Assembly (NCBI GenBank): GCA_022571575.1
Contig: JACZXN010000092.1
Span: 1-6,874, forward strand
DNA: 6,874 bases
Source of the DNA: Chloroflexota bacterium
Lineage (GTDB): Bacteria; Chloroflexota; Dehalococcoidia; UBA3495
Direction of reading: 5' to 3'
Shown here piece after piece: positions 1 to 5,730 of the stretch (positions are counted from its first letter, which is position 1; the number at the start of each line of letters is the position of its first letter). The position numbers and the translations under genes are program-made. Under the pieces are notes generated by a model. It saw only the letters and a list, made by a program, of their open reading frames with translations, ran no database searches and was not told the origin of the DNA.

Positions 1-29
1 ACCCGCTTCTCCAGGTCTTCCAGGCTCAT
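1..29 (-). CDS. 5' end of an unidentified protein (partial)
   Basis: Reading leftward from an ATG at 29, the first nine codons give MSLEDLEKR before the window ends. The start is supported by a GGAGG Shine-Dalgarno sequence (plus-strand 36-40) six bases from the ATG, and by a promoter-like element at 115-125. The acidic/leucine-rich opening resembles N-termini seen in SnoaL/NTF2-like proteins, but nine residues cannot establish a family. The start site itself is reasonably sure; the product is unknown. Confidence 0.6.
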
Positions 30-114
30 GGGGCACCTCCATCGAATGGCGCGGCGCCTAACGTGGGTATCACGCGACGCCTTACTTGGAATCCGGTCCG
101 GTATGACAGACCGC

Positions 115-125
115 ATTCTATAGCA
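115..125 (-). promoter_or_regulatory. Candidate extended -10 promoter for the gene leaving the left edge
   Basis: On the minus strand the bases read TGCTATAGAAT. This contains TAGAAT (five of six matches to TATAAT), and also TATAGA preceded by the TGn of an extended -10. No good -35 lies 16-18 bases upstream, which fits an extended -10 promoter. Transcription would start near 108 and give a leader of about 80 bases before the ATG at 29. A weak 5-bp GC hairpin (126-130 with 137-141) lies just upstream. It is the only candidate terminator for the lipoprotein gene and lacks a T tract. The rest of 30-176 shows nothing recognisable. Confidence 0.4.
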
Positions 126-176
126 CCGCCATGGCCGGCGGCGGAGGTTGCCTGCGGGGGAGTTGAATAGTTGTTG

Positions 177-1754
177 CTAGCGCCGGTAGACCAATGCCGC
201 CTCCGAGAACCCCTGGACCTGTCCGGCCGTCTTATCGGGGACAACCTCCATCCGTATGGTCCGGTCGTCCTCCATCTGGATGATAAGCACGCCGAGGGGC
301 TGGTCCTCCAACGCGCGGGTGCGCTCCCGGTAACCGCTCCGGTCAACGTATTCCCGGGCCACCAGTTGGTATTTGACCATTCCGGTCGCCACGGAAACGC
401 CGGCCGGGTCGGGACTGCCGGCGGCCACTGCGTAAACCCCCAAGCACACCCGGCACTTCTCTGGATCGATCCCCAGGTCACGTCCGATGGAGATACGTAT
501 CTTCTCCGGGTCGATGTGGTCGTAGGCGATGGCCAGATGCCCGGACCAATAGTTGCATATTGCACCGTCGCAGAAGCCGCCTTCGACCTGTCCGCTGTAG
601 TCGATGGTGCCGTCAAGGAACCAGTTCCCCACCAACCGGCCGTCGATGTCGTAGTCGATCTTTCCGCCAACTGGGGAGGCGGTCCTGAGGTTCTTCTCCA
701 GCAGGGAAGACCGCACCGGCTCCGTGAAGTAGTCAAAGGGGTCCACGGTGTGGACCTTCCACGGCTCGCCGTCGTAGCGCCCGGGAATAAGAAAGCCGGG
801 TAGCAGCACGTCGGTGTCATGCAGGCTGTAATCGAGTCCGGAGGTGCCAATCTTGCCCAGGGCCTGTCCAGCTTTCAGCCGCACCGGTTCAACGTTTCCA
901 GTGGCATACCAGCTCTCTCCGCTCTTGATCTCGCCGGTCACATCGAGGATCTCTTGGGAAAGGGACGAGGTGTGGATGAAGATCGAGAAGGTGGTGCAGG
1001 AGTGCCAGATAACCAGGCGGTAGTCACCCACCTCTCCGGTGTACCCGGCCGGAGCGGGGCGGAATGGGAATGTCCCGATCTCCACGAGCAGGCCATCGGC
1101 CGGGGAATAGGCGTCGTAAAATGGGTCCCAGGCAAGTAACGGTCCACCCGCGGCGGCAGCCTCTCCCTGCTTCTCTATCTCGGTGATCTTGTTGGACTTG
1201 AAGTAGGTATGGTCGGTGGGCGTCACGTGACTGGACTGCATGCGGCCCATGGGGACGATGAACCCCAGCCCGTCCAGGTCCATGGGAGACGCCGTCAGGC
1301 TTGCGCCGGCGCCGGTGCATCCGTCCGGGCCGCGCGGGGTTGAACCGCCGGACGGGTCCGGATCTGACCCGGTCGAGGGAGCCCGGCCGGGGGACGATGG
1401 AGTGGGTGTTGCGGTGGACACCGGGCTGGGGACCGGAGCCGTCGTTGGCCCGGGGACCGGCGTTGTCCTGGGAGTCGGCGCCGGTGATGGAACGGGAGAT
1501 AAACCGGGTGACGGGCCGGGCGCGTTATCTGAGCCGTCGGCCGGCGGGACCGTTGGTTGTTTCAACTTCGGCGTGGGAGTCGCGGTACTGATTGGTTCCG
1601 TCGGACCGGCCGCGGAGGCGGGTATCGAGGGAGTGCTGGCGCCGTCCGTCCGGGGAGCGGTGACGCCATCCGATGAGCATGCGGCCGCCGCCAAGGCCAA
1701 GAGGATCAGCGGTGACGCAATAAGGGTCCGGACCTTGGAAAACGGAAATATCAT
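177..1754 (-). CDS. Secreted lipoprotein with Pro/Thr/Ser-rich tether and M23-like C-terminal domain
   Basis: The 525-residue product opens with a basic n-region (K7, R9), a hydrophobic stretch over 11-25 and a cysteine at 26 in the context LAAAAC, a plausible lipobox. It is therefore probably lipidated and exposed outside the membrane. Residues 27-145 are a low-complexity Pro/Thr/Ser/Gly linker in which TATPTP and PVPSP recur. Residues 150-525 look globular. Within them, SSHVTPTDHTYF (174-185), a YSPADG turn (216-221), an IWH...IFIH pair (H251, H261) and AGQALGKIGTSG follow the order of elements in M23/LytM duplicated-hybrid-motif domains. The usual HxH zinc motif is not intact, so enzymatic activity is doubtful. 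The ATG at 1754 is chosen because it puts the signal peptide at the N-terminus; an in-frame ATG at 1817 adds 21 residues that fit poorly. No clear Shine-Dalgarno precedes either start. It lies downstream of the SDR operon on the same strand, but nothing suggests a shared function. The lipoprotein call is firm; the M23 relationship is inference. Confidence 0.8.
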   Translation of the reverse strand: MIFPFSKVRTLIASPLILLALAAAACSSDGVTAPRTDGASTPSIPASAAGPTEPISTATPTPKLKQPTVPPADGSDNAPGPSPGLSPVPSPAPTPRTTPVPGPTTAPVPSPVSTATPTPSSPGRAPSTGSDPDPSGGSTPRGPDGCTGAGASLTASPMDLDGLGFIVPMGRMQSSHVTPTDHTYFKSNKITEIEKQGEAAAAGGPLLAWDPFYDAYSPADGLLVEIGTFPFRPAPAGYTGEVGDYRLVIWHSCTTFSIFIHTSSLSQEILDVTGEIKSGESWYATGNVEPVRLKAGQALGKIGTSGLDYSLHDTDVLLPGFLIPGRYDGEPWKVHTVDPFDYFTEPVRSSLLEKNLRTASPVGGKIDYDIDGRLVGNWFLDGTIDYSGQVEGGFCDGAICNYWSGHLAIAYDHIDPEKIRISIGRDLGIDPEKCRVCLGVYAVAAGSPDPAGVSVATGMVKYQLVAREYVDRSGYRERTRALEDQPLGVLIIQMEDDRTIRMEVVPDKTAGQVQGFSEAALVYRR

Positions 1755-1796
1755 CGGTGACTTTGGCAACCGGCACCAGGATTGAGAGGCTCTTGG

Positions 1797-1825
1797 CGCA
1801 TAGTTGCATTTTGTCATGCGATCAA
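1797..1825 (-). promoter_or_regulatory. Weak candidate promoter for the lipoprotein gene
   Basis: On the minus strand TTGATC (1825-1820) is separated by exactly 17 bases from TATGCG (1802-1797). The -35 matches four of six and the -10 only three of six. If used, transcription would begin near 1790, downstream of the ATG at 1817, which would force initiation at 1754. The match is marginal, and read-through from the SDR operon is an equally good explanation for expression. Confidence 0.25.
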
Positions 1826-1870
1826 CGCAAAGGCGATGTAACTCCAGCGGTTCGAACGCCGGCCAACGGT

Positions 1871-2704
1871 TCAGGCCGCCTGCCCGCCGTCGATCTCGAT
1901 GCACTGGCCGACGATGAACTCGGCCTCTTTGCTGCATAGCCAGGCCGCGAAGTTGCCCATCTCCTCGGGTGTGCCCGCCCGGCCCAGGGGGATGGATCGC
2001 AGCCGGTCGTCCCAGTCCTGGGTCCGCGGGTATCCGTAGAGCGAGTCGTTCCGGGCCGTATCGGTGGTGCCGGGGCTGATGGCGTTCACCCGGATGCCAT
2101 GGGGCGCCAGGGCCCGGCCCGCCTTCTTGGTGAAGGTGTAGAGCGCGCCCGAGGCGGTGGCGTAGGCCAGGTCCGTCGCCCGGCTGATCTTGGCCTCCAC
2201 GGAGATCACGTTCACGATGCTGCCGCCGCCGCCCTGGCGCAACAACTGCTTGGTGATGGCCTGGGTGCACAGGAACGCCCCGGTGACCTTGACGTCCATG
2301 ACGTGCCGCCAGGCCTCGGGGGTCAGGTCCTCGAAGGCGGCCCAGGCGGCCATCCGGGAGGCGCTGGCGTTATTGACCAGGAAGTCCACCCGGCCGAACT
2401 CGGCCACGGTGCGGTCCACGGCTTCTTGCACCTGGACCGGGTCGGTGACGTCCAGCACCAGGGACAGGGCTCCCACGCCGTAATTTTTGATGATCTCTTG
2501 GGCCACGCTGTCCACGTCCCGCCACCCGGCATCCCGCTCGTCGCTGGGAAAGGTGGAAGGGTCGCGGCCGGTCCCGGTGACGGTCACGGCAGCGCCCTCT
2601 TTGGCGAAGGCCAAAGCCGCGTAGCGGCCGATGCCCCGCATCCGGCCCGCCCCGGTGACCAGGGCCACCTTGCCGTCGAACTTGCCTCCGTTTGATCTAG
2701 CCAA
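1871..2704 (-). CDS. SDR-family oxidoreductase with atypical catalytic residues
   Basis: The 277-residue protein has the length and fold markers of a classical short-chain dehydrogenase/reductase. It has a nucleotide-binding glycine motif TGAGRMRGIG (17-26), NNAS (111-114), GIRVNAISPG before the substrate loop, and IEIDGG near the C-terminus. R47 after the second strand hints at NADP(H). Three features are unusual. The glycine motif is two residues longer than TGxxxGxG. The Asn expected in the NxxG element is Lys139 (DVKVTG). The catalytic YxxxK is Y181-ATA-S185, so the Lys is Ser. Ser168 and Tyr181 keep the normal 13-residue spacing. The start is a TTG at 2704, supported by AGGAGGG five to six bases upstream that overlaps the end of the preceding SDR gene; there is no suitable ATG before the glycine motif. 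It is the last gene of the VOC-SDR-SDR operon, 10 bases after its neighbour. Family is certain; substrate and even catalytic competence are not. Confidence 0.9.
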   Translation of the reverse strand: MARSNGGKFDGKVALVTGAGRMRGIGRYAALAFAKEGAAVTVTGTGRDPSTFPSDERDAGWRDVDSVAQEIIKNYGVGALSLVLDVTDPVQVQEAVDRTVAEFGRVDFLVNNASASRMAAWAAFEDLTPEAWRHVMDVKVTGAFLCTQAITKQLLRQGGGGSIVNVISVEAKISRATDLAYATASGALYTFTKKAGRALAPHGIRVNAISPGTTDTARNDSLYGYPRTQDWDDRLRSIPLGRAGTPEEMGNFAAWLCSKEAEFIVGQCIEIDGGQAA

Positions 2705-2714
2705 GGCAGCCCTC

Positions 2715-3491
2715 CTAGATCGCGGTCCAGCCGCCGTCCACCAGCAGCAGGTGCCCGGTGGTCCCCGCCGAGGACCTGCTGGCCAGGTAGATCACCGAGC
2801 CAACCATCTCCTCCGGGTCCATGCGGCGGCCCAGGGGCAGGTGGGCTTCCAGGTCCTCCTCCACCTCCTCGGGTGTCCGGGTGTCGGCGGCCAGCATGCC
2901 GGGAGTATTGGTCGGGCCGGGGCCGATGGCGTTAACCGTCACGCCGAAGGGGGCCCATTCGACGGCCAAGACCTTGGTGATCCCGGCAACGCCGAACTTG
3001 CTGGCGCAGTAGGAGGCCCGTCCCCGGGATGCGGTTACCGATAGCTGGGAGCCCAGGTTGATGATTCTTCCGTATCCCTGTTCCACCATGTGCCGCCCGG
3101 CGGCCTGGGCGCAGAAGAACACGCCCTTCAGGTTGATGTCGATGGTGGCGTCCCAGTCCTCTTCGGTAACCTCCAGGGCCGGCTTGGGTATCCGTATCCC
3201 GGCGTTATTGACCAGGATGTCCAGCCGGCCAAAGTCCTTCACCACTTGGTCGATGGCCCTGGGGATGCTGGGCAGGTCCAGCACGTCCAATGGGTAGGCC
3301 GCGCTCCTGACGCCCTCGGCTTCGATCTTCGATCTGGTCTCATTCGCCAGGTCCATCCGGTCGGGCCGGTCCGACACGGCCACCGCCGCTCCGGCTTGGG
3401 CCAGCCCCACCGCCAGGGCCGCGCCGATGCCCCGGCCGGAACCGGTGACCAGGGCGGTCTGACCCGTAAGATTCAGTCCCTCGTATGGCAT
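2715..3491 (-). CDS. SDR-family NAD(P)-dependent dehydrogenase
   Basis: The 258-residue protein is a complete classical SDR. It has TGSGRGIG (16-23), Asp41 after the second strand (favouring NAD over NADP), NNAG (95-98), Asn120 in INLKG, Ser148, and Tyr161-CAS-Lys165. The full Asn-Ser-Tyr-Lys tetrad is thus present. VTVNAIGPGPTNTP and the C-terminal LLLVDGG are normal for the family. The INLGSQLS segment and overall length resemble gluconate 5-dehydrogenase or 2-deoxy-gluconate 3-dehydrogenase-type enzymes, so oxidation of a sugar-acid or hydroxy-acid alcohol is possible, but the substrate cannot be assigned from sequence alone. The ATG at 3491 is preceded by GGAGGA at a good distance; an upstream in-frame extension lacks a ribosome binding site and overlaps the VOC gene. 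It is transcribed between the VOC gene (61-base gap) and the atypical SDR (10-base gap). The two SDRs are clearly diverged and not a recent duplication. Confidence 0.92.
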   Translation of the reverse strand: MPYEGLNLTGQTALVTGSGRGIGAALAVGLAQAGAAVAVSDRPDRMDLANETRSKIEAEGVRSAAYPLDVLDLPSIPRAIDQVVKDFGRLDILVNNAGIRIPKPALEVTEEDWDATIDINLKGVFFCAQAAGRHMVEQGYGRIINLGSQLSVTASRGRASYCASKFGVAGITKVLAVEWAPFGVTVNAIGPGPTNTPGMLAADTRTPEEVEEDLEAHLPLGRRMDPEEMVGSVIYLASRSSAGTTGHLLLVDGGWTAI

Positions 3492-3522
3492 GCCAGTTCC
3501 TCCAGATCGATAAACGATGATT

Positions 3523-3535
3523 CGGGCCGGCCCCG
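3523..3535. repeat. GC palindrome in the VOC-SDR intercistronic gap
   Basis: GGGCCGGCCC (3524-3533) is a perfect 10-base palindrome in the 61-base space between the VOC stop and the SDR start. In RNA it could form only a tight hairpin with an impractically small loop unless it slips. It may be chance in a GC-rich genome or a minor mRNA processing or stability element. Confidence 0.2.
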
Positions 3536-3552
3536 CGCCGCTCGTTGATGGA

Positions 3553-3936
3553 CTATTGCGGTTGCACCAGTTCGATCCGCACGTTGTCCGGCCCCTTGAT
3601 GTAGGAGATCTTGTTGCCGGACCCGGCCACGGTGATGGGCAGCAGCACCTCGACCCCATTCTGCTCCATGTGGGCCATGGTCCCTTCGATGTCATCGGTG
3701 TCGAAACCGAAATGCTCCAGCCCGTAGTGGGACTCGGAGGTGCCCTCGGGCAGCGTCTCGCCGGCCGGGGCGCTGGTCACGTTTATCCGCACGTCGCCGA
3801 TGTCCATCCTGATGGTCTCCGAGTCGCCCAGGCCGCGCCCGGTGCTCACGATCCTGGCGCCGAACATGTCCACGTACCATTGGGCGGTGGTCTTGGGGTC
3901 GTGGGCCTTGAGGTGTATGTGATTTATCTTGAACAC
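3553..3936 (-). CDS. VOC-superfamily protein (glyoxalase/dioxygenase fold)
   Basis: The 127-residue protein has the length and two-module beta-alpha-beta-beta-beta pattern of single-domain VOC proteins. It opens with FKINHIHLKAHD, where H6 (possibly H8) is the usual first metal ligand. The second module starts at LEHFGFDTDD with H75 in the second ligand position, and the last strand IELVQ supplies E122 as the third. The retained His-His-Glu set suggests an active metalloenzyme such as a lyase, epimerase or ring-cleaving dioxygenase; the specific reaction cannot be read from sequence. The start is a GTG at 3936, preceded by GGAGGG three to four bases away. Longer upstream readings would run into the divergent promoter region and lack a ribosome binding site. 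It is the first gene of the minus-strand operon with the two SDRs and is divergent from the MFS transporter, so its substrate is probably the compound imported or a product of it. Confidence 0.88.
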   Translation of the reverse strand: MFKINHIHLKAHDPKTTAQWYVDMFGARIVSTGRGLGDSETIRMDIGDVRINVTSAPAGETLPEGTSESHYGLEHFGFDTDDIEGTMAHMEQNGVEVLLPITVAGSGNKISYIKGPDNVRIELVQPQ

Positions 3937-4010
3937 GGTCCCTCCAATCGCCGCCGCTTTGGCCTGGTGACATGGGCCCGCACAGCCTCGTTGGGCGGTA
4001 AATTCGCCGT

Positions 4011-4039
4011 AGCATAGCATACCGGTCCCGAGCCTGGAA
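4011..4039 (-). promoter_or_regulatory. Candidate promoter of the VOC-SDR-SDR operon
   Basis: On the minus strand TATGCT (4016-4011) is preceded by TGC, making an extended -10. A weak -35 (TTCCAG, 4039-4034) lies 17 bases upstream. TATGCT occurs twice, overlapping by one base (4021-4016 and 4016-4011). Transcription would begin near 4004, about 68 bases before the GTG at 3936. The -35 is poor, so an activator may be needed; this is inference. Confidence 0.35.
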
Positions 4040-4119
4040 TCGGTCCGACGATCCAGGACTTTCCGTGCCGCCGGCCACTGCGGCCAACGGATTTCGCTGG
4101 CGTTCCGGCGGTATCGAAC

Positions 4120-4148
4120 TTGCGCGGTAGCTCCACAGACCTTAGAAT
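4120..4148 (+). promoter_or_regulatory. Candidate promoter of the MFS transporter gene
   Basis: TTGCGC (4120-4125) and TAGAAT (4143-4148) are separated by exactly 17 bases. The -10 matches five of six consensus bases and the -35 three of six. The start of transcription would be near 4155, leaving about 43 bases before the ATG at 4198. The element lies inside the in-frame upstream extension of the transporter ORF, which is one reason to reject the earlier TTG start at 4120. Confidence 0.5.
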
Positions 4149-4197
4149 CAGCCGTGGCCCGGCGTATTCGGCAATATCGGCCGGGGCAAAGGACTTG

Positions 4198-5460
4198 ATG
4201 GCGGAAGCGATACAGAGACCGCTGGGACGCAGGCGGAGCCGGAACTTCATCCTGGGCAGCCTTTCCTTTGGCCACGGGATCTCCCATCTTTATGATCAGG
4301 GTTTCCCGGTGTTCATGCCCGCCATCCAGGCGGCCATGGGCCTCACCAACTTCCAGGTTGCCTTCCTACTGGGGATCCGCCAGGGCGGCTTCGGAGCGGT
4401 CAATCTGATCGGCGGGGCCATCGTCGACGAGATGAAGGCCAGTTGGGGGCCCATCCTCACGGGCTGCATGATCTGGGCCGCCCTGGGATTCGTGGTCGTG
4501 GCCGCGTCTCCCAACCTGTGGGTGATGATCCTCGCGGTGTCCATCGTGTCCGTCCCCGGCGCTCTCTGGCATCTGCCCGCCACCGCCGCCCTTTCACGGC
4601 GTTTCCCCGACCGCCGCGGGTTCGCCATATCGATGCATGGCTTCGGCTCCAACATCGGCAACGTTCTGGCCCCCCTGGTGGCCGGCGGGCTCCTGACCTT
4701 CATGTTGTGGCGGCACATCCTGCTGATCTACGCCATCCCCGCCGCGGTGATGGCCGTGTTCGTTTGGTGGTCGCTGAAAGACCTGGGGATCGAGGACGAG
4801 GACCAACCGGGAGATGAAAGCCCCAGGCGTGGGGTGCTGGCCGGTTACCGGGAAGGTTTGGCCATGTTCAAGAGCCCGGTGCTGGCGACCCTGGTGCTGG
4901 CCGCGGCCGTCCGCGGAGTGGCCAATAACGCCCTCTTCCAGTGGGCCCCTTTCTATCTGAAGAACGCGGCCGACGGCGGGCTGGGCATGGGCTATTTCAG
5001 CACCGGGGTCCACCTGTCGCTGCTCACGGGCATGGGCATCATATCCGCGCCGATCCTTGGCTATCTTTCCGACCGGTACGGCCGGAAACAGGTCTTGGTG
5101 CCCGGACTGATAATCGCCGCTGTCCTGACCATGTTCGTGGTCAGCGCCGGAGATACGATCTGGTTGGCGGTGCTGCTGGGCGGGATCGGGCTGTTCAGCT
5201 TTGCCCTCCAGCAGATCATGCTGGCCTCATTGCTGGACGTGGTGCCGAAGGGCACCGAAGCCACCGCGTCCGGCTTGATCTTCGGCATCAACGGAATGTT
5301 GGGGTTCGGGTCGCCGTTCCTAGCCGCGTACATCATCGAAGACCTGGGCGGCTACGGCTCCATCTTCTACTACGTGGGAATCCTGACCATCGTGGCGGCG
5401 GTGATCATTGTTTTCATACCCTTCCCCGACCACCGGAGGCCCGCGCCCGGCCGGGCCTGA
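4198..5460 (+). CDS. MFS transporter
   Basis: The 420-residue protein is the usual size for a 12-helix major facilitator permease, with hydrophobic segments from about residue 17 to 407. A hydrophilic, charged central loop (about 195-218, rich in Glu/Asp/Arg) joins the two six-helix halves. The loop between helices 8 and 9 carries a canonical motif A, GYLSDRYGRK (288-297). The equivalent loop 2-3 is degenerate, GGAIVDEMKASWG (72-84), keeping only the Gly and Asp77. The N-terminal GHGISHLYDQGFPVFMP region is reminiscent of fosmidomycin-resistance-type permeases, but a drug substrate is not implied. The start at 4198 follows AAAGGA (4188-4193) by four bases. The gene is divergent from the VOC-SDR-SDR operon, which suggests it imports that operon's substrate or exports a product. 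It ends in a GC hairpin at its stop codon. Confidence 0.92.
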   Translation: MAEAIQRPLGRRRSRNFILGSLSFGHGISHLYDQGFPVFMPAIQAAMGLTNFQVAFLLGIRQGGFGAVNLIGGAIVDEMKASWGPILTGCMIWAALGFVVVAASPNLWVMILAVSIVSVPGALWHLPATAALSRRFPDRRGFAISMHGFGSNIGNVLAPLVAGGLLTFMLWRHILLIYAIPAAVMAVFVWWSLKDLGIEDEDQPGDESPRRGVLAGYREGLAMFKSPVLATLVLAAAVRGVANNALFQWAPFYLKNAADGGLGMGYFSTGVHLSLLTGMGIISAPILGYLSDRYGRKQVLVPGLIIAAVLTMFVVSAGDTIWLAVLLGGIGLFSFALQQIMLASLLDVVPKGTEATASGLIFGINGMLGFGSPFLAAYIIEDLGGYGSIFYYVGILTIVAAVIIVFIPFPDHRRPAPGRA

Positions 5461-5471
5461 TCCACGGGCCT
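5437..5471 (+). terminator. GC hairpin at the MFS stop codon, possible weak terminator
   Basis: AGGCCCG (5437-5443) pairs perfectly with CGGGCCT (5452-5458) over an 8-base loop, ending at the first base of the TGA stop. There is no T tract. A second CGGGCCT at 5465-5471 could pair with the same left arm, giving two mutually exclusive hairpins. It may slow or protect the transcript end rather than terminate it intrinsically. Confidence 0.3.
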
Positions 5472-5491
5472 TCAAACGGCGATCAATGCGT

Positions 5492-5520
5492 TTGACACCC
5501 CCCTGGGGCCAGCTTAGAAT
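5492..5520 (+). promoter_or_regulatory. Strong sigma-70-type promoter
   Basis: TTGACA (5492-5497) is a perfect -35, followed after exactly 17 bases by TAGAAT (5515-5520), five of six for the -10. This is by far the best promoter match in the window. It begins 31 bases after the MFS stop codon and predicts transcription from about 5527. No gene starts immediately downstream; the next well-supported CDS begins at 5727, leaving a leader of about 200 bases. Confidence 0.75.
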
Positions 5521-5526
5521 GTATCT

Positions 5527-5673
5527 GCCATCCACCCGGAAGGGGGGTGAGTTCCTAGGCACGAAAAAATGGACCGGCCAACAGCAACGCCGCTGGGATC
5601 TGAGATGACCGAGACGGCCAGAAATATGAGGACCAATGTTCATTGCGCCCCGCTGCGTCGGGGTGTTTCTTTT
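5527..5673 (+). ncRNA. Candidate small RNA or attenuator/riboswitch-type leader of the peptidase gene
   Basis: A near-consensus promoter upstream and an intrinsic terminator at the end delimit a transcript of about 147 bases. It contains a purine-rich block (GGAAGGGGGGTGAG, 5538-5551), an A-run (5564-5569) and a small hairpin (CAGC/GCTG around 5582-5595). GGCC tracts (5576-5579 and 5616-5619) could close a larger stem. The terminator sits 54 bases before the peptidase start, so termination would give a free small RNA and read-through would express the peptidase and perhaps panC. No match to TPP, SAM, cobalamin, guanidine, fluoride, ZTP or c-di-GMP riboswitch cores, SRP RNA, 6S RNA or tmRNA could be recognised by eye. 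The transcript boundaries are inferred from the signals alone. Confidence 0.45.
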
Positions 5674-5730
5674 GCCCGGATTCCGGCCCTCTTCGGTCAA
5701 CTGGGCGCCGGTCAACGGAGGACCCGTTGA
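5569..5730 (+). CDS. Possible 53-residue leader ORF (doubtful)
   Basis: An ORF starting at the ATG at 5569 runs through the terminator hairpin, and its TGA stop (5728-5730) overlaps the TTG start of the peptidase in a TTGA. Such an overlap is typical of translational coupling, and ribosomes crossing the hairpin would disrupt the terminator. Against it, the purine-rich block lies about 18 bases before the ATG, too far for normal initiation, and the peptide (rich in Arg, Thr and Ala) matches nothing recognisable. It is listed because of its position, not its coding quality. Confidence 0.15.
   Translation: MDRPTATPLGSEMTETARNMRTNVHCAPLRRGVSFARIPALFGQLGAGQRRTR
5646..5673 (+). terminator. Rho-independent terminator upstream of the peptidase gene
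   Basis: CGCCCCG (5646-5652) pairs with CGGGGTG (5659-5665), seven pairs including one G-T, around a 6-base loop. TTTCTTTT (5666-5673) follows directly. The T tract is on the plus-strand side only, so it acts on rightward transcripts. It separates the 5492-5520 promoter from the peptidase gene. Confidence 0.7.

Noticed and set aside
171..803. Long plus-strand ORF opposite the lipoprotein gene
   Set aside because: It is a mirror of the minus-strand lipoprotein. It has no ribosome binding site or recognisable domain, and the opposite frame has a clear signal peptide.
1240..1785. Gly/Val-rich plus-strand ORF that could be taken for a repeat protein
   Set aside because: It is the complement of the Pro/Thr/Ser linker codons of the lipoprotein, which explains its low complexity.
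1755..2270. N-terminal extension of the lipoprotein reading frame back to 2270
   Set aside because: It overlaps the SDR gene in another frame, and its composition is that of a shadow. The signal peptide places the real start at 1754.
2099..2695. 198-codon plus-strand ORF across the SDR gene
   Set aside because: It is antisense to a well-supported SDR, with Gly/Ala/His/Arg-rich shadow composition and no family motif.
1871..3491. Recent tandem duplication of the two SDR genes
   Set aside because: The proteins differ in glycine motif, cofactor-specificity residues, active site and length, so they are distant paralogues.
4102..4119. GTTC...GAAC inverted repeat just upstream of the MFS -35 as an operator
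   Set aside because: Arms of only four matching bases with an asymmetric interior are easily due to chance. No regulator gene is present to support it.
5538..5625. TPP riboswitch, suggested by a G-rich block and CTGAGATGACC
   Set aside because: The second conserved half of the TPP aptamer (the CCTGATCTGG region) is absent, and the spacing does not fit.
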